64,000 nucleotides of DNA from NCBI RefSeq assembly GCF_010093535.1, contig NW_022985167.1, positions 1,345,335 to 1,409,334 of the forward strand, written 5' to 3'. The DNA is from Lindgomyces ingoldianus. Its lineage: Eukaryota > Ascomycota > Dothideomycetes > Pleosporales > Lindgomycetaceae. A program made the position numbers and the translations under genes. This document shows positions 34,747 through 45,944 of the stretch, piece after piece; position 1 is the stretch's first letter, and each line of letters opens with the position of its first letter. The notes below the pieces were generated by a model, which was not told where the DNA came from, made no database searches, and was given only the letters and a program-made list of their open reading frames with translations.

Positions 34747-36000
34747 ATGAGATATATCCGTTTCCTCAAACTACCCCGAATTGTAGATGGAAAAAATCCA
34801 GCAAAGGCCCACATATTTTGTCTTATTTCCATTACTTCAGATCTGGGAGACTCGTTCCTACCGTATGATGTGCAGCTATTCACTGAACTCTGCTCAGAAA
34901 AAGGTGACGGGAAATTCTTCATTCAAAAGACTGTCCAATGGACTGCTGTGATGCGGAGTCTACCTATCCGTATTCCCCTTGGCGGATCGCAAGTGGTCTG
35001 GCCTGCTGTAATCCGCGTAGGAATAGAGCCTTCCTTGTCTTCAGATGATTTTATGAAACTGTGCGACAAAGGCTCTCGCGGCGTAGTCTCCGCCTGGAGT
35101 GCGCCAATATCTCCTTCCGGTGGCACTAGAGATGCTGCAAAACTTGTCGAGAGACGGTTTGCTCTCTCTGCTCAAAATAAAATGTTTATTTTGGAAGAGA
35201 CAGGCGAAAGCATTGCTCGTCATTTGTGGTAATTACTCCCTTTAATAATAAAAAATTGAGCGAATTAAAATTCGCGTAGGGATGCTGGTATAGCACTGTC
35301 CTGTTATTTAGGTGGACTTATCGACACTCCGAAGGAAACCCCTTTGGCAAAGATCTTCCAATCGCCAAAAGACAAAAGACGACTTCAAATCCTTGAGCTT
35401 GGTACAGGCTGTGGAATGGTAACTTTTTTGATGTGACCCACACACCCGCTTGCTAATATGTTGCACAGGTTGGAATATCCCTTGCTCAAATCATCGAGCG
35501 AGCCGATATTATCACAAGTGACCTTCCCGAAGCCGAGGAGATATTCAAACTGAATATGAGTAAAGCTATCCTAGGAACAGGCTCTACAATGAAGTTTCGA
35601 ACGATAGACTGGGAAGAAAGTTTGCCAGATCTGCGTATTGGCTCTCCTAGCTGTGCGCACTGTACTCAGTTTGATGTAATTGTCGCAGCTGACTGCACCT
35701 ATAATCCGGATAGCAGGTTAGTTCTAGTCACTCCAGTCCTTGGCAGGTAATAACAACTGACATATTACCTTCAGTCCGGCATTAGTTAAGACAATATCCC
35801 GACTCACCGAATGCTCTCCAGCTGCAGCCGTCATCCTTGCGATGAAGGTGCGGCATTCGAGCGAGAGCATCATCTTTGATCTCATGCTTGAGGCTGGATT
35901 TATTATCGAAACCACCAGTTGCCTACCGCTGCCTGGTGACGATGAACTGGGCGAGGAGAACGTGGAAGTCTTCATCTTTCGCCGCAATAGTAAAAGTTAG
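34747..36000 (+). CDS. METTL21-type (class I) protein lysine methyltransferase
   Basis: Four exons: 34747-35228, 35280-35418, 35469-35716 and 35775-36000; 364 residues. Family members transfer a methyl group from S-adenosylmethionine to lysines of translation factors or chaperones; the target here is unknown. Motif I is LELGTGCGMVGIS (about 199-211), followed by an acidic SDLPEAEEIFKLN, and the DxxY-type signature appears as ADCTYNPDS (about 281). AVILAMKVRH and a C-terminal EVFIFRR strand complete the fold. The ~150-residue N-terminal extension (starting with LPRIVDGKNPAKAHIFCLISITSDLGDSFLP) is typical for the fungal branch. Confidence 0.83.
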
Positions 36001-36962
36001 CTGCCAAAAGTAGGTTCCAGCCAAACGCTGCTATAGCCGATAAGCAAGCAGTCGTCCGGCTAGTTTGGTGTGATCAGGTGCGAGAGAGGCCATGCCTTGT
36101 CTGATGTTCGGGATCTTGGGTTGAGAAGCTGTTAGAGGCAGCAAGCCAGTCCACTGCTTTTGATATCCGGATGATACGACATCATGCTAAAGAACCTGGA
36201 AACGACATGCCTCTCGGAGTCCGGCGCTTTGAGGATTCGATAATAAGATCCAATGGACTCATTCCTCGATATGATTATATGGTGTTCTTCCAATAACAGC
36301 TTGTCGGAAGCTCTTAGATCTGTCTGGTTGGTCATCCAGCGGGCTCCGCGTCCCATGCGCTTGCTGCGAGGCTAAAAACTAATTTAAAGCAGAGCCAACG
36401 CCGGTTGTTCTATCAGCTTCCTAGGTCGGCTCGCCCACACCTGAAGCAAACTTTTTGCACTATGTTAAGGTTTTTAGGCAGGTCTGTCTAGCTGATTTTT
36501 AGGTTTGGTACACATCTCCACAAAGGCTTGTCGGCACGTGTGTCAATTCCAATCCACCATTACTACTTCCCCTCACAGACTGAGTGGATGCTAACAATCA
36601 ACAATCAACTGAATCAGCCTGCCTTCTTCACTTGGAACCTTAAGGAGGCCGCAATCTTGGGGCCTGGTCTCTCCACATGTTGTGTGATCCGGTTGATGGT
36701 TCCACGGCGTCATATAAGCCCCTGTTCATTAACTTAGGTGAAGCCGAGAATGGGGGCGGGACTGAGACGGGACGACCCGACATGCAACCCTTCATTGTCT
36801 GCAGTATGAACGATTAGCTAGCCTGTGGCTTAAATTTGGGGTGCATATAATATCCCAGGTTTTGGGCTCAATTTTGCTGTTCGAGAAATCAATATCAGGG
36901 GTGCTCCCCGAATTGCATCTCTAAAATATCTTCATCGTTAAGTTGCCAAAGACATCGTTACT
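36001..36962. other. intergenic, no gene seen
   Basis: About 960 bp between the methyltransferase and the HET fragment. Short frames only. The last 60 bp contain TATA-like AT runs (ATATAATATCCC), a plausible old promoter for the HET fragment. Confidence 0.4.
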
Positions 36963-37223
36963 ATGCCATCAGCACAACCTCGTCATCACCACCGTGGCTC
37001 GTCCCTTTCATCGTTAGATTCGGGTAAAGTAGGCGATGATGTCTTAAAGCCTTACAAGTACAAAAGTCTAAGAAATCCTACGTTGACGCAGCTTCTCATG
37101 TTGCAACCTGGTAGTGGAAGGGCCAGGAAGGTTGCGTGTAAACTCGTTGAGGCCGATCTAGCTCCAAGGTACACGAGAGAGTCCGATAGAGTGGAAGAGA
37201 GAATGAAGAACGGAAAAAACTGA
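36963..37223 (+). pseudogene. N-terminal fragment of a HET (heterokaryon incompatibility) domain protein
   Basis: An 86-codon frame. After a low-complexity start, PYKYKSLRNPTLTQLLMLQPGSGRARKVACKLVEADLAPRY matches the canonical HET entry (Y-x-Y-x-x-L ... RLL.L.PG.....V.C.L.E.DL). Intact HET proteins then continue with an E-ALSY-WG motif and several hundred residues. Here the frame turns into an unrelated RESDRVEERMKNGKN end and stops. I found no continuation downstream. Most likely a truncated gene or relic; a short expressed peptide cannot be excluded. Confidence 0.6.
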
Positions 37224-38076
37224 GTCAAGCAAATTCGGGCTCATTTGGACAATTCCCGCACGCCCTGATTGGAAGAGGTCGGACTCTACTGAAGCTATGA
37301 AAGTGGACGAGACGGCCAAGGACGGCCTGTGATACTGCTTTATGGTCCAAAAACTCTAGTAGGGCGTTTTCTGCGCTCCGGAAGGAAAGATGGGAAAGGA
37401 CGCTCTAGGTTAACACCGTTGACAGATATTCCCCTTAAACCAGAACCTATTACTTCGGATCCTTGGGGTTTGTGCCTCAGAGTTTTGGGGGTTGTTGAAT
37501 TTACGAATTTGGCAAAGCTAACCATTCATTCATCTGTGTTTTTAATTTTTTTTATCTGTAACATCTTAGCTAGTCTCTTCACTTTATCTTCTCAATCTCC
37601 TTTGCTCTAAAAAGGTGCCAATTTGGCTTAAGTGGTGGCACAGCACAATGTGACGCATCAGTGAATTACTCTATCGCGGGCTCAGCGAATATCCGTGGAG
37701 TGAGTTGGGTGGAGTTCCCAAATGAGCAGGCTGAGCAGTGGGTGAGTATCTGGATAAGCAGGAGGCGAGCACCTGGGTGAGCAGTAAGTGAGCAGTGAGT
37801 GAGTGCCCACTGTGCAACAAGGATCCGAGTCTGTCCTTAACGGGTTCCTGATCGTGAGCGAGTTCCAAGGAGCTGGATCAGGCTCTCAAGCACTGGAGAC
37901 CTCGTATTACTTGTCAATGGAAAACCCCCAGTTACCGTTACTCAAGCGCTCCAATACTTCAGGTCGGGACTGCGGAGGATTATCTTGAAACTAGACTTTA
38001 TTTTTGAATCAGGACGTGGCCATTGTTATTTCATTTCTTAGGTAAGGTCACCATTTCGTAACTCCAGCCTGTTAAT
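37224..38076. other. intergenic with GAGCAG/GTGAG-rich imperfect repeat
   Basis: No gene seen. Between about 37720 and 37805 the words GAGCAG, GTGAG and GAGTG recur many times in imperfect order, a worn microsatellite-like tract. Confidence 0.45.
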
Positions 38077-40341
38077 TTACAAGATATCAATCATATCTAG
38101 AGCGGAAGGCCGTTCTACAAATGTCTCCCATAAATCATCAAAGGAAAGAGGGCTAGAAAGATCTTGTACACCAATCTGTCCATTTCCAAACGAGTGCACA
38201 TTTGGCGACAATTCATTCCCCACATTTGGTGAAACAGTCGTGTAGGATGACCAAACTCCGTACTTGACGAGCAATTGCGTCAAATCCTCGAGGAATTTTG
38301 CAGCAATTTGGGAATGTTGCTTTATCCCATCCAGCTGTTTTAAAGCTACCATCAACTCAGATGATTGGCGTTCACGATCCTCGCCATTCGGTTGATTACA
38401 ACAGAGGTCTGTTGCCAGAATCAACGCTCCCATGAATAGGTGAAAGACTGTCCCTTGGATTTTCATGAAATCGGCGGAGTGCGAAATCTCCGAAGTGATC
38501 ATGTCCTGATGCGCTGCGAGCAATTGCCGAGCAGCCTTCAAGCTAGCATTTCGTGAGAAGACGTGAAGAGATTCGCTCGGGCTTCCAGCGAGGTGGGGGA
38601 AGTGGAGTCTGCATCGAATAATATTGATCATCATATTAATCAAGAGTCGCTGCATAGGAATGTACGAATGGGTCTGGTCAATTACTCTAGTCTCTTCCGA
38701 GTCTGCAATTTCGACTTTGAAGAAAGCTGGGAGGTCTTGAATCAGCGATTCGAGTTTGGAATCAAGTGGGACTATTAGTTCGCAAGTCGCGTCGTTTGGA
38801 TCGTGCGGTATCACGTCTGAAATGCATCGAGCTATTTCTGCGATTTTGAGACGATGCAAAACATATGACATGGTAGTCGGTTCTGACAGTGGCCGCTCTT
38901 GGATGTTAGGATTGCCAAGGTCTTCATCATTGATATGCCTCGGGATATTGGAAGTGGTAAGCTTCGGCTGGATGAGGTAGACTGCTTCAAGTGGCCCTTC
39001 GCTGAGTTAGCAACTCATCCGACGCTCTGAACAGAAGGTATCTACCTTCTGCCATGGATACCATCCAATCCGTGGCTGCCAGATACCACCAAACTCTCCG
39101 CTTCATCTCTTGGGTAACTGGGTCTGTCCCATCCTGCGATAGACTTCCTTTAGCTATTGTCAAATCAATGAGATGGAGGCCGAGACTGTGAGACACCGCA
39201 ATGGCCTCGGTTAGTAAGGCGCGGTATCTGGGAGAGAAAGCTTCAATATGGTTGATGAGGAATTGAAGAATAAGCATAGCTTGTACATTCTCGAGCGAGT
39301 GATTCATTCTTCGGCGATGCTGTTCCAAGCAATCCATAGACGATCGGATGTAGATGGCGCATATACTCAGCCGTTCTTTGAGAACAGGGATGACTGCATC
39401 TAGATTGCCTTGGAGAGGCTCGAGTATGGTTGCTATTGCAATGATACCTAATATCAAAGCTAACCCCCGTGGCGCAGTTGTCGTTGAGACATGAGCTACT
39501 TGGTAGTAGACTTCCTCGATCAAAGTGCGGAAATGTGGCTCGTAGATGATATGTTGAAATTGGCCAATATAATTAAGGTAGACTTGAAATAAGCGAATAG
39601 CCTCCCATTTAGGAGGCAGTTGAATCTGACGGGAGTCCGTATATTTCTGAACTTGGGAGTCTGTCGAGATGGATATGGAAAGATTATGCATTAGAGCAAG
39701 GCGCTGTCCACGATTAGATCTAGGGGAGCAGTTTATTAGTATTAAAGGCATACCAGGATGTTGTCATTTGCTGAGACTTTGACCCGTTGCATCCCGAGAT
39801 CAGAGGGGATTGACTGAGTGGTTCTATCGATTGGTGGCGCTTGTCTTGTCGAGGCTATGGTTGGAACGTCATTTCGTATCATGTTGAGCTCATTTCCAAT
39901 TGGGGTTGAGACAAGGCTGGCACTGCCACTATCTTTCGTTTGATTGATGTAAGCTTCAATTCGATCCAACCTGGAGAGGATATTTGATATTGTCGATGGA
40001 TCAGACTCATCGAGAGGTCCTTTGGCTCCTCTGCTGACTGCCGGGAGTAACTGTTTCTTGCACTCGACTGAGCGAGCAATACAGTTTGTGCATGGTCGCT
40101 GTCTATTGCATTTGAGTTTCCTTTGACGGCATGATAGACATGCATTCCTTTGCGTGCCAGGTATCATCCTGGTGGTGGTACAAGAGTTGGAGAACGGGTC
40201 CGCGGGGCCGCGGAGGCGATAGTCGAACTTGCGACTAGAATATAGGCTTGATATAGTTGCACCAATCCGGACCGAATATGAGCAATCATTCGGCGGTGGA
40301 GGGAACGGAAGAGAGGGGAGGTAGGAATTCAAAGGGTCCAT
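38077..40341 (-). CDS. Zn2Cys6 transcription factor with fungal-specific TF domain
   Basis: Three exons: 39754-40341, 39046-39703 and 38077-38996; 721 residues. The binuclear zinc cluster is Cys68, Cys71, Cys78, Cys84, Cys87 and Cys94 (CX2CX6CX5CX2CX6C), followed by a short coiled coil (ISNILSRLDRIEAYINQ). The middle domain carries the usual RVWWYLAATDWMVSMAEGP signature and INDEDLGN. Intron 2 has a perfect branch site (TGCTAAC) followed by TCAG, but only the next AG (GAAG, at 38997) keeps the frame and gives AEGPLEAVYLIQPK. The gene is transcribed away from the O-methyltransferase gene, 126 bp between starts, so it is a good candidate for its local regulator. A later Met60 nearer the zinc cluster is an alternative start. 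Confidence 0.88.
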
Positions 40342-40467
40342 GCTCTCGGATCCACGGAGCCGCGGATGCGAAGGGTGCTACTTCTCAAAGTTGGAAATTT
40401 AGTATAAAGCCATGCCCCTCCGTTAAACTCGTCTCTCAATACTTTCTAGCACTACTAGTCGTTGACC
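40342..40467. promoter_or_regulatory. shared divergent promoter with CGG triplets
   Basis: 126 bp separate the regulator and the O-methyltransferase. Within it CGGATCCACGG and GAGCCGCGGATG give several CGG/CCG triplets in direct and inverted order, the half-sites bound by Zn2Cys6 factors. This suggests, but does not prove, that the neighbouring factor controls both genes. Confidence 0.5.
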
Positions 40468-41804
40468 ATGGATGTCTCTGCCATTGTGAAAGCTCTCAAT
40501 GACGCTTCTGCAAATCTTGCTTCTACGACGGAGGCTGACAAGGCTCAACTCTTTGAAGCGTGTACCAATCTCGTCGAGGCACACCAGCCTTTCGACCAAA
40601 AACTAATGAACTTGTTATTCGCGGTAAGTATGTTGGTCAGAGAGTGTGTATTTTCTAATAATATGTCCCAGCCGTTGAGATCAATCGCTCTCCGCCTCGC
40701 GATTGATATGCGCCTCTTCGACGTATGCGCACCAACTGCGGCAAAGGAGAATGTGACATTAGAGCAACTGAGTAGTGAAACAAAGTGCGAGGCACTGCTG
40801 ATTAGTAGGTGGCAGAAGAGGTGTATGAGAAGAGATGGCTGATATTCTTTAGAAAGAGTCATGCGTGTCCTCATTGACATGAAGATTTTCAACGAGATTG
40901 GACAAGACGTCTTTCAACCCACGCCGGCTGCTGCCCTCTACCAGTATGATTCGCCAATGGCCCAGATCATCATCCATTGGTATATTAAGCCTTCGGCTAG
41001 GCTGTTCCCTCTGACGCTTGTAGGACCCTGCACATGATCCAGATAGCCAAGCTTCCTGATTACTTTGCTGAAAAGGGGTATCAAAGTCCCACTGACTCCA
41101 TGGACTGCCCATTTCAGCACGCAATGGGAACCAAACTACATAATTTTGACTGGATAGCAGCAGACCCAAAGCTCCAACATGCCTTCAATGTCATGATGTC
41201 CATTCGAACTCAGCGTAGTATTGATTCTAAATGGTTCGAAGTATTCCCGATCGAGCGACTAATGGCCGAAGAACCCGCTCCAGAGGTCTTTCTGGTTGAC
41301 ATTGGTGGAGGCACCGGCCACCAAACGATCGACTTTAAAGAACACCACCCAGAAGTCCGACGCATGATTGTCCAGGATATTGCCCCGGTCATTAACAGCA
41401 TCAAGTCTCTTCCACCGGGCATCGAGGCTATGGTATCTGACTTTTTCAAGCCACAGCCGATTAGGAGTGCCAAGGTCTACTTCCTTGCTCATGTCCTACA
41501 CGACTGGCCAGACAAACAAGCCAAAATCATCCTCGAGCAGGTGCGCGACGCAATGGGGCCGGATTCGGTTGTTCTTTTGAGCGAGACCATCATGCCCGAA
41601 CGCGGTGCCTCGTTCATTGCTGCGGGAATGGACATCACCATGATGGCAGCGTACGCATCCCTCGAGCGAACTGAGAAGCAGTTTCGTGAACTCCTGATCG
41701 AATCAGGATTGGAACTGGTCAAAGTCTGGAGCGAGCAGAAGTCGGAGAAGCATGGCGCATCGATGCTTGGACAGTCGGTTCTTGAAGCGCGACTAAAGCG
41801 ATAG
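40468..41804 (+). CDS. SAM-dependent O-methyltransferase (secondary-metabolism type)
   Basis: Four exons: 40468-40623, 40672-40804, 40853-40979 and 41024-41804; 398 residues. It belongs to the caffeate/sterigmatocystin-OMT-like group that methylates hydroxyl groups of aromatic metabolites. Evidence: the N-terminal dimerisation part (LRSIALRLAIDMRLFDVC, LIKRVMRVLIDMKIFNEIG), the SAM-binding VDIGGGTGHQ (Gly-rich loop from residue 233), and the catalytic His near residue 298 in LAHVLHDWPDKQA, followed by LLSETIMPE and ITMMAAYASLERTEKQFRELL. All catalytic features are intact. No polyketide or peptide synthase is adjacent, so the substrate is unknown. Confidence 0.92.
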
Positions 41805-43070
41805 ACTTACTTATTAGCTTGTAACATAGTTTGAATAGATCTCAGCTCTTCCACATAAATTAGAATGACGAATAGCCAGGACCTCACAGTCTCATGGGGC
41901 GGGGTTAGAGACAAGGGTGTATATGCAGGCCCGGGATGGCACAATACCATGCCCCTTTCCTGTCCCCCTCTGCTTGCCAAAATCCAGATAGCGTGCTACA
42001 CGAGAGATATACCCACCAAGCAATGCCCCTACATAGCGGCAGTTTACATTCAGTAGTGTGGTTCTGATGATACGCAGCTGGAACGGCCGAGCATAGTCGG
42101 AATGCGGAGATGAGACTGGAGATGAATTGAGAAAATTTTGACTGAGACTACTTTGCGTGATTATATGTCTTCTGGAAACACTCGGAGGTTAGAGAGGGAT
42201 GGGACGTTGGATTGCTAGGGAAATCTAGGATAATGGTAGCCAAGCCACGGTCGAAGCTAGACTGCAGCGAAATCCATTTTTCTAGACGTCACTACAGAGG
42301 CGTGATGAATGTCGCATGCGAAGGCTTAACGGTAGCAATACGCGCAATTCATTCAGTAATTTACTATCTCAGAGGTTGAATCCAGTAAGTAGACTGCGGA
42401 AAGCGCAATGTATCGCAGGAGTTAGCCTAAGGGAAGTATAGCGCTGTAGCTCATCCTTAAGAATAAAGTTAAGTGGAGTGTGAAAACCGGAAGGCGAACC
42501 TGCATAAAGATGTTCTTGACATGCGGTGGTGCCTTTGTGGGCGCTTTTTGAGAATTCTTAAAGCCCGAGTCGTCACCAAATGTCCAAACGGACCTCGCCC
42601 AAAAGGGACAGAAATCACACTATAAGAGGGGGAGTACAACTCTTCATGCTAGGCATCGCCTTCAGAACATCCAAAGTATGCCCAACATGTCACGACGGCT
42701 GTAAATCGCCATTTCGCTTACTTTCAGTACTAATGGAGTTCTCTACATGGAATATTGCCCTATTATTTCCCTGAAGCTAGAAACTAGACATATGGCATCC
42801 TTACTATGACTGCAAACTCTTAAACTCACTGTCGCGTACAATTATCCGCCTATATATATCCTTCTGCTGTGCTAGCTGGAAGGTTGACCTTTTGGCGACG
42901 CAACACTCATTTTTGATGTTAAATTCTGGCAAGCGTAGTTCGGCATTACTGATCAACATCTTCGAAATATCTCCACATTCACACCTGATGAGTGCAAGAA
43001 TTATCCTTTTGGCAACGTAGTCAGCCTTGCCAAATGCTGCCTCTGGCGCGATCAATGCTATCGGAACAGC
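41805..43070. other. intergenic, no gene seen
   Basis: About 1.3 kb downstream of the O-methyltransferase. Only short frames on either strand, none with recognisable motifs. Confidence 0.4.
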
Positions 43071-43475
43071 AGTGAATGTTGCAGGCAGAAATCGAGGTCT
43101 AACGGCAAAGATGGTAATGATACAGGATTCGCGAAAGGTAGTCCAAAGAACTGTTCACCGTTTAGTCATTTCGTGCGGCAGTACTTGAATTCTTTGGAGC
43201 CGGGAAACGACCCTGAACAAGCAGTGATTGTGAAGGAAGCGGAGTAGGATCGGAAGTATGAGTACACTTCCAGTGACGAAAAATTGTACGCCGATCCAGA
43301 CAAAGTTATCCCACTGAAATATTTCCTTCCCAAGACAGACATTATAACCCTCGGGCCTACGCAGGTGACTTTGGGAACGGTAGCGATTGGAATGGGTATG
43401 GTACGGATCCTAAGCCTAAGGAGGATTTGGATAATTGGGTCGTATCATTTCAAAGACCCCAGATATTTTCAATAA
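43071..43475 (+). pseudogene. decayed coding fragment of unknown family
   Basis: A single frame reads for about 130 codons with one internal TAG at about 43245: ...SPFSHFVRQYLNSLEPGNDPEQAVIVKEAE, stop, DRKYEYTSSDEKLYADPDKVIPLKYFLPKTDIITLGP. The amino-acid composition is protein-like on both sides of the stop, which argues for a broken gene rather than noise. No start, splice sites or family could be assigned. A short intron around the stop is an alternative. Confidence 0.35.
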
Positions 43476-44149
43476 TTAGGATTATGTGGGAAATCACACC
43501 CTATTATAGTAAGGATACAAGGCGAACTAGCGGAATAGGCAAGATATATGGCGTATGTAGAAGAGTACGCAAGGTATATAGGAAGAACATTCAAAGCATG
43601 GCCTTGCAATGTCATCAGTGAAAGAAGACTTAGTGAATTAGTAACAACTAACTCACTTTTCTCTAGAGTCAACATGCACAAAGCGCGCTTTCCAAAACCA
43701 CTTAATGATTAAAGTAATGATGATATTATAGTGTGATAAGCAATCCGCGGACATACTCTGTACAGGGGCACTCTTTACCTCATTAATGTCGTTGAGATAA
43801 ACTCAACACAACTCATGCTAGACCAATCACTAAGCCCTCAGCGGCAGCCACAATTACTTGACCTCCAGTTATTGTTAATGGCGCGCTCGGCAACCACTCA
43901 CATTGGTTGTCACGTTGCGGGGGTGGCTTTCGACACGGCTCGGTGTGTCGGGCCAGTCGGTCGACCTTCTCTAGAGCAAAGACTGGGATGGAAATGGTGG
44001 AATGTATCCGGATGTATCCGGATATCCGGTTTGGGATATTCCGGCAGAATTCGTAAATTAGCTTTGAGTCGTTGTGGTTGTCTTTCGTAGAGCAGATGTG
44101 GTCTGGCGCTAGATTGTGGCCATAGAGCGAGTCGCAAGTTCAAAGCTCT
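43476..44149. other. intergenic, no gene seen
   Basis: Contains a short direct repeat near 44005-44030 (GTATCCGGAT twice, then ATCCGG). No gene. Confidence 0.4.
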
Positions 44150-45434
44150 TCACCCAATATTATGCTTATCCATCTCTTCCTCAATCCAACTTCCCTTCTG
44201 TGTTTTACTCCTCCGCTTCCACCTTTCCCTCTCAGCATTTGTTAATCCTCTCTCTCCATCATGTCTACCTGCTCTTTCTATAGCCGGTTCTGCATGTGTA
44301 ACGTCCCCACTTACGTGCCTTGGATCTACGAAATCCGGCCAATCAATCGCGCCACCATTCACACCACGACTGCCCCCAGACTCGCTTTTTTCCAATATAT
44401 GTCTGGTAAATGTTCCTCTTCTTGCATGCTCCCCGGAGCCTGATTGTGTCCGGACAAGATTTACTAGTCTTCCGAGAACCGCGAATTCTAGCTTGAGTTT
44501 GATTGAGTAGACCGTGCCTTTAAGCGTAGTTTCGATGATGTACAGATTCGCGAACTCAATACCTAAAAGAGCACAATCCATCACAATGATGATCGCGTTA
44601 ATAGCAATGAGCTGGTACATTGTTTTCCTATTGTTGTGTCCGAGACTTCCTTCAACACTACTGAAGTCGCCTTTTACGGATTCTGAAAGTTTGAGCAGGC
44701 GTAACGTATCTTTAATATATATAACTGAGATAATTAGTTCCTGGAGGAAGAAGGCAACCATTTGTATTTTCTCCACAATACTGTATCCATTTACGAAATT
44801 TTGTAGAGTTCCATGAGGCAAACCGTTGGAGTTGGAGCCAAAGGTGAGAACGCTGGTAGTAGTGTGGAAGATGATTGCGTCAACAATAATCATGTAGAGA
44901 GTCCATCTCAGCACGCGACGTGAGTTACTGACGAGGTGGAGGCGGGACCAGAGCACAATTGATTGACCTGGAAATTGCACGCATTAGTAACCATCTTTTC
45001 GGCCCACCCAGAGAAGACACGTACCTGTGACCATGAGCCACCAGCCCACGCTGAGAAACACAACTGCCACGTACCCTACATTCTGAGATGGGTCTAAGAG
45101 TTGAAAGAATTTGATCAAGAAGCCGAGGGAGTAAGGCAGTATGCCGAAAGCTGAGATGATTAAGCTCCAAAAGTATAGACCCTTGTACTTTTGAAAAGTC
45201 ACAAGAGTTAGAGTGATAAGTTCGATGGCGTTATACAGGGATAGGCCGATGAAGAATGCGATGATGATTTGTAGGCAGAGCGAATTGCCTGTATAGCCTA
45301 TAGAATGAAATAAGTATGTGCATAGCGAAACGGGTCATAATCTTACCTCCTGTGATTCCAGCACCGGCAGAATTAAGAGCCCCTTGTGGAGGTGTTGATT
45401 GCGAGGCGAGTGACGAAGATGCCGGAGATGCCAT
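44150..45434 (-). CDS. fungal seven-helix membrane protein, DUF7703-like
   Basis: Three exons: 45347-45434, 45025-45297 and 44150-44967; 392 residues. After a short Ser/Ala-rich start come about seven hydrophobic segments: SLCLQIIIAFFIGLSLYNAIELITL, LYFWSLIISAFGILPYSLGFLIKFF, VGYVAVVFLSVGWWLMVTG, RVLRWTLYMIIVDAIIFHTTTSVLTF, IQMVAFFLQELIISVIYI, MYQLIAINAIIIVMDCALLGIEF and a last one after it. The C-terminal ~110 residues are charged and cytoplasmic-looking. The pattern (extracellular N-terminus, GYTGNS entry, FW..I...G..PY) fits the widespread fungal family often annotated DUF7703, whose function is unknown. A receptor-like role is only a guess from topology. Confidence 0.75.
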
Positions 45435-45944
45435 CGAAACAGTTGGAACCGGGGTTTTCCGATATCAGTCAATAGTCCTAAACAGCCTTGAACCAAGCGA
45501 AACAATCGCGAGGAGTGTAAACACGCTGTCACCGCAACCACCCGGGCTCTTCCAGAACCTGTAGTCGCTCCCGGGGTCGTCAGTGCTGATCGCTGTTCCC
45601 AATTGCGAGAGGGAAAGGGTGATTGTGGGCTGGTGAGATTGTGGAGAATTTCAGGTTTAAGCATGTCGACGGCGTGGGGCGACTAGGAATTTAGAGCTTG
45701 ACCCAGGGCCTGGGCATGGGAACACGATCGCTTCTTGACAGTGTAGATGACGTTTTAGTTCTCCACTGGTGAAGATGATTGGCCGCTTGGTAATCCGGGG
45801 TAGATCGAACTCGGGTTGTGGCTGACGGCGAGTCCGGCTTGCTATTTTAGGCATATCGTACACTGGCCTCCAACGTCGCCATTAAAATGATTAAACGGTA
45901 GCTATCGAGAAGGAGCCAAAGAGGAAGAGATATGTGAAGGAGTG
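45435..45944. other. intergenic, no gene seen
   Basis: 510 bp between two tandem minus-strand genes; promoter and leader of the seven-helix gene and 3' end of the lectin-like gene. No additional gene. Confidence 0.4.

Noticed and set aside
37720..37805. Possible CRISPR-like or regular tandem array
   Set aside because: The GAGCAG/GTGAG words are irregularly spaced, without unit or spacer structure; a worn simple repeat in a eukaryotic genome.
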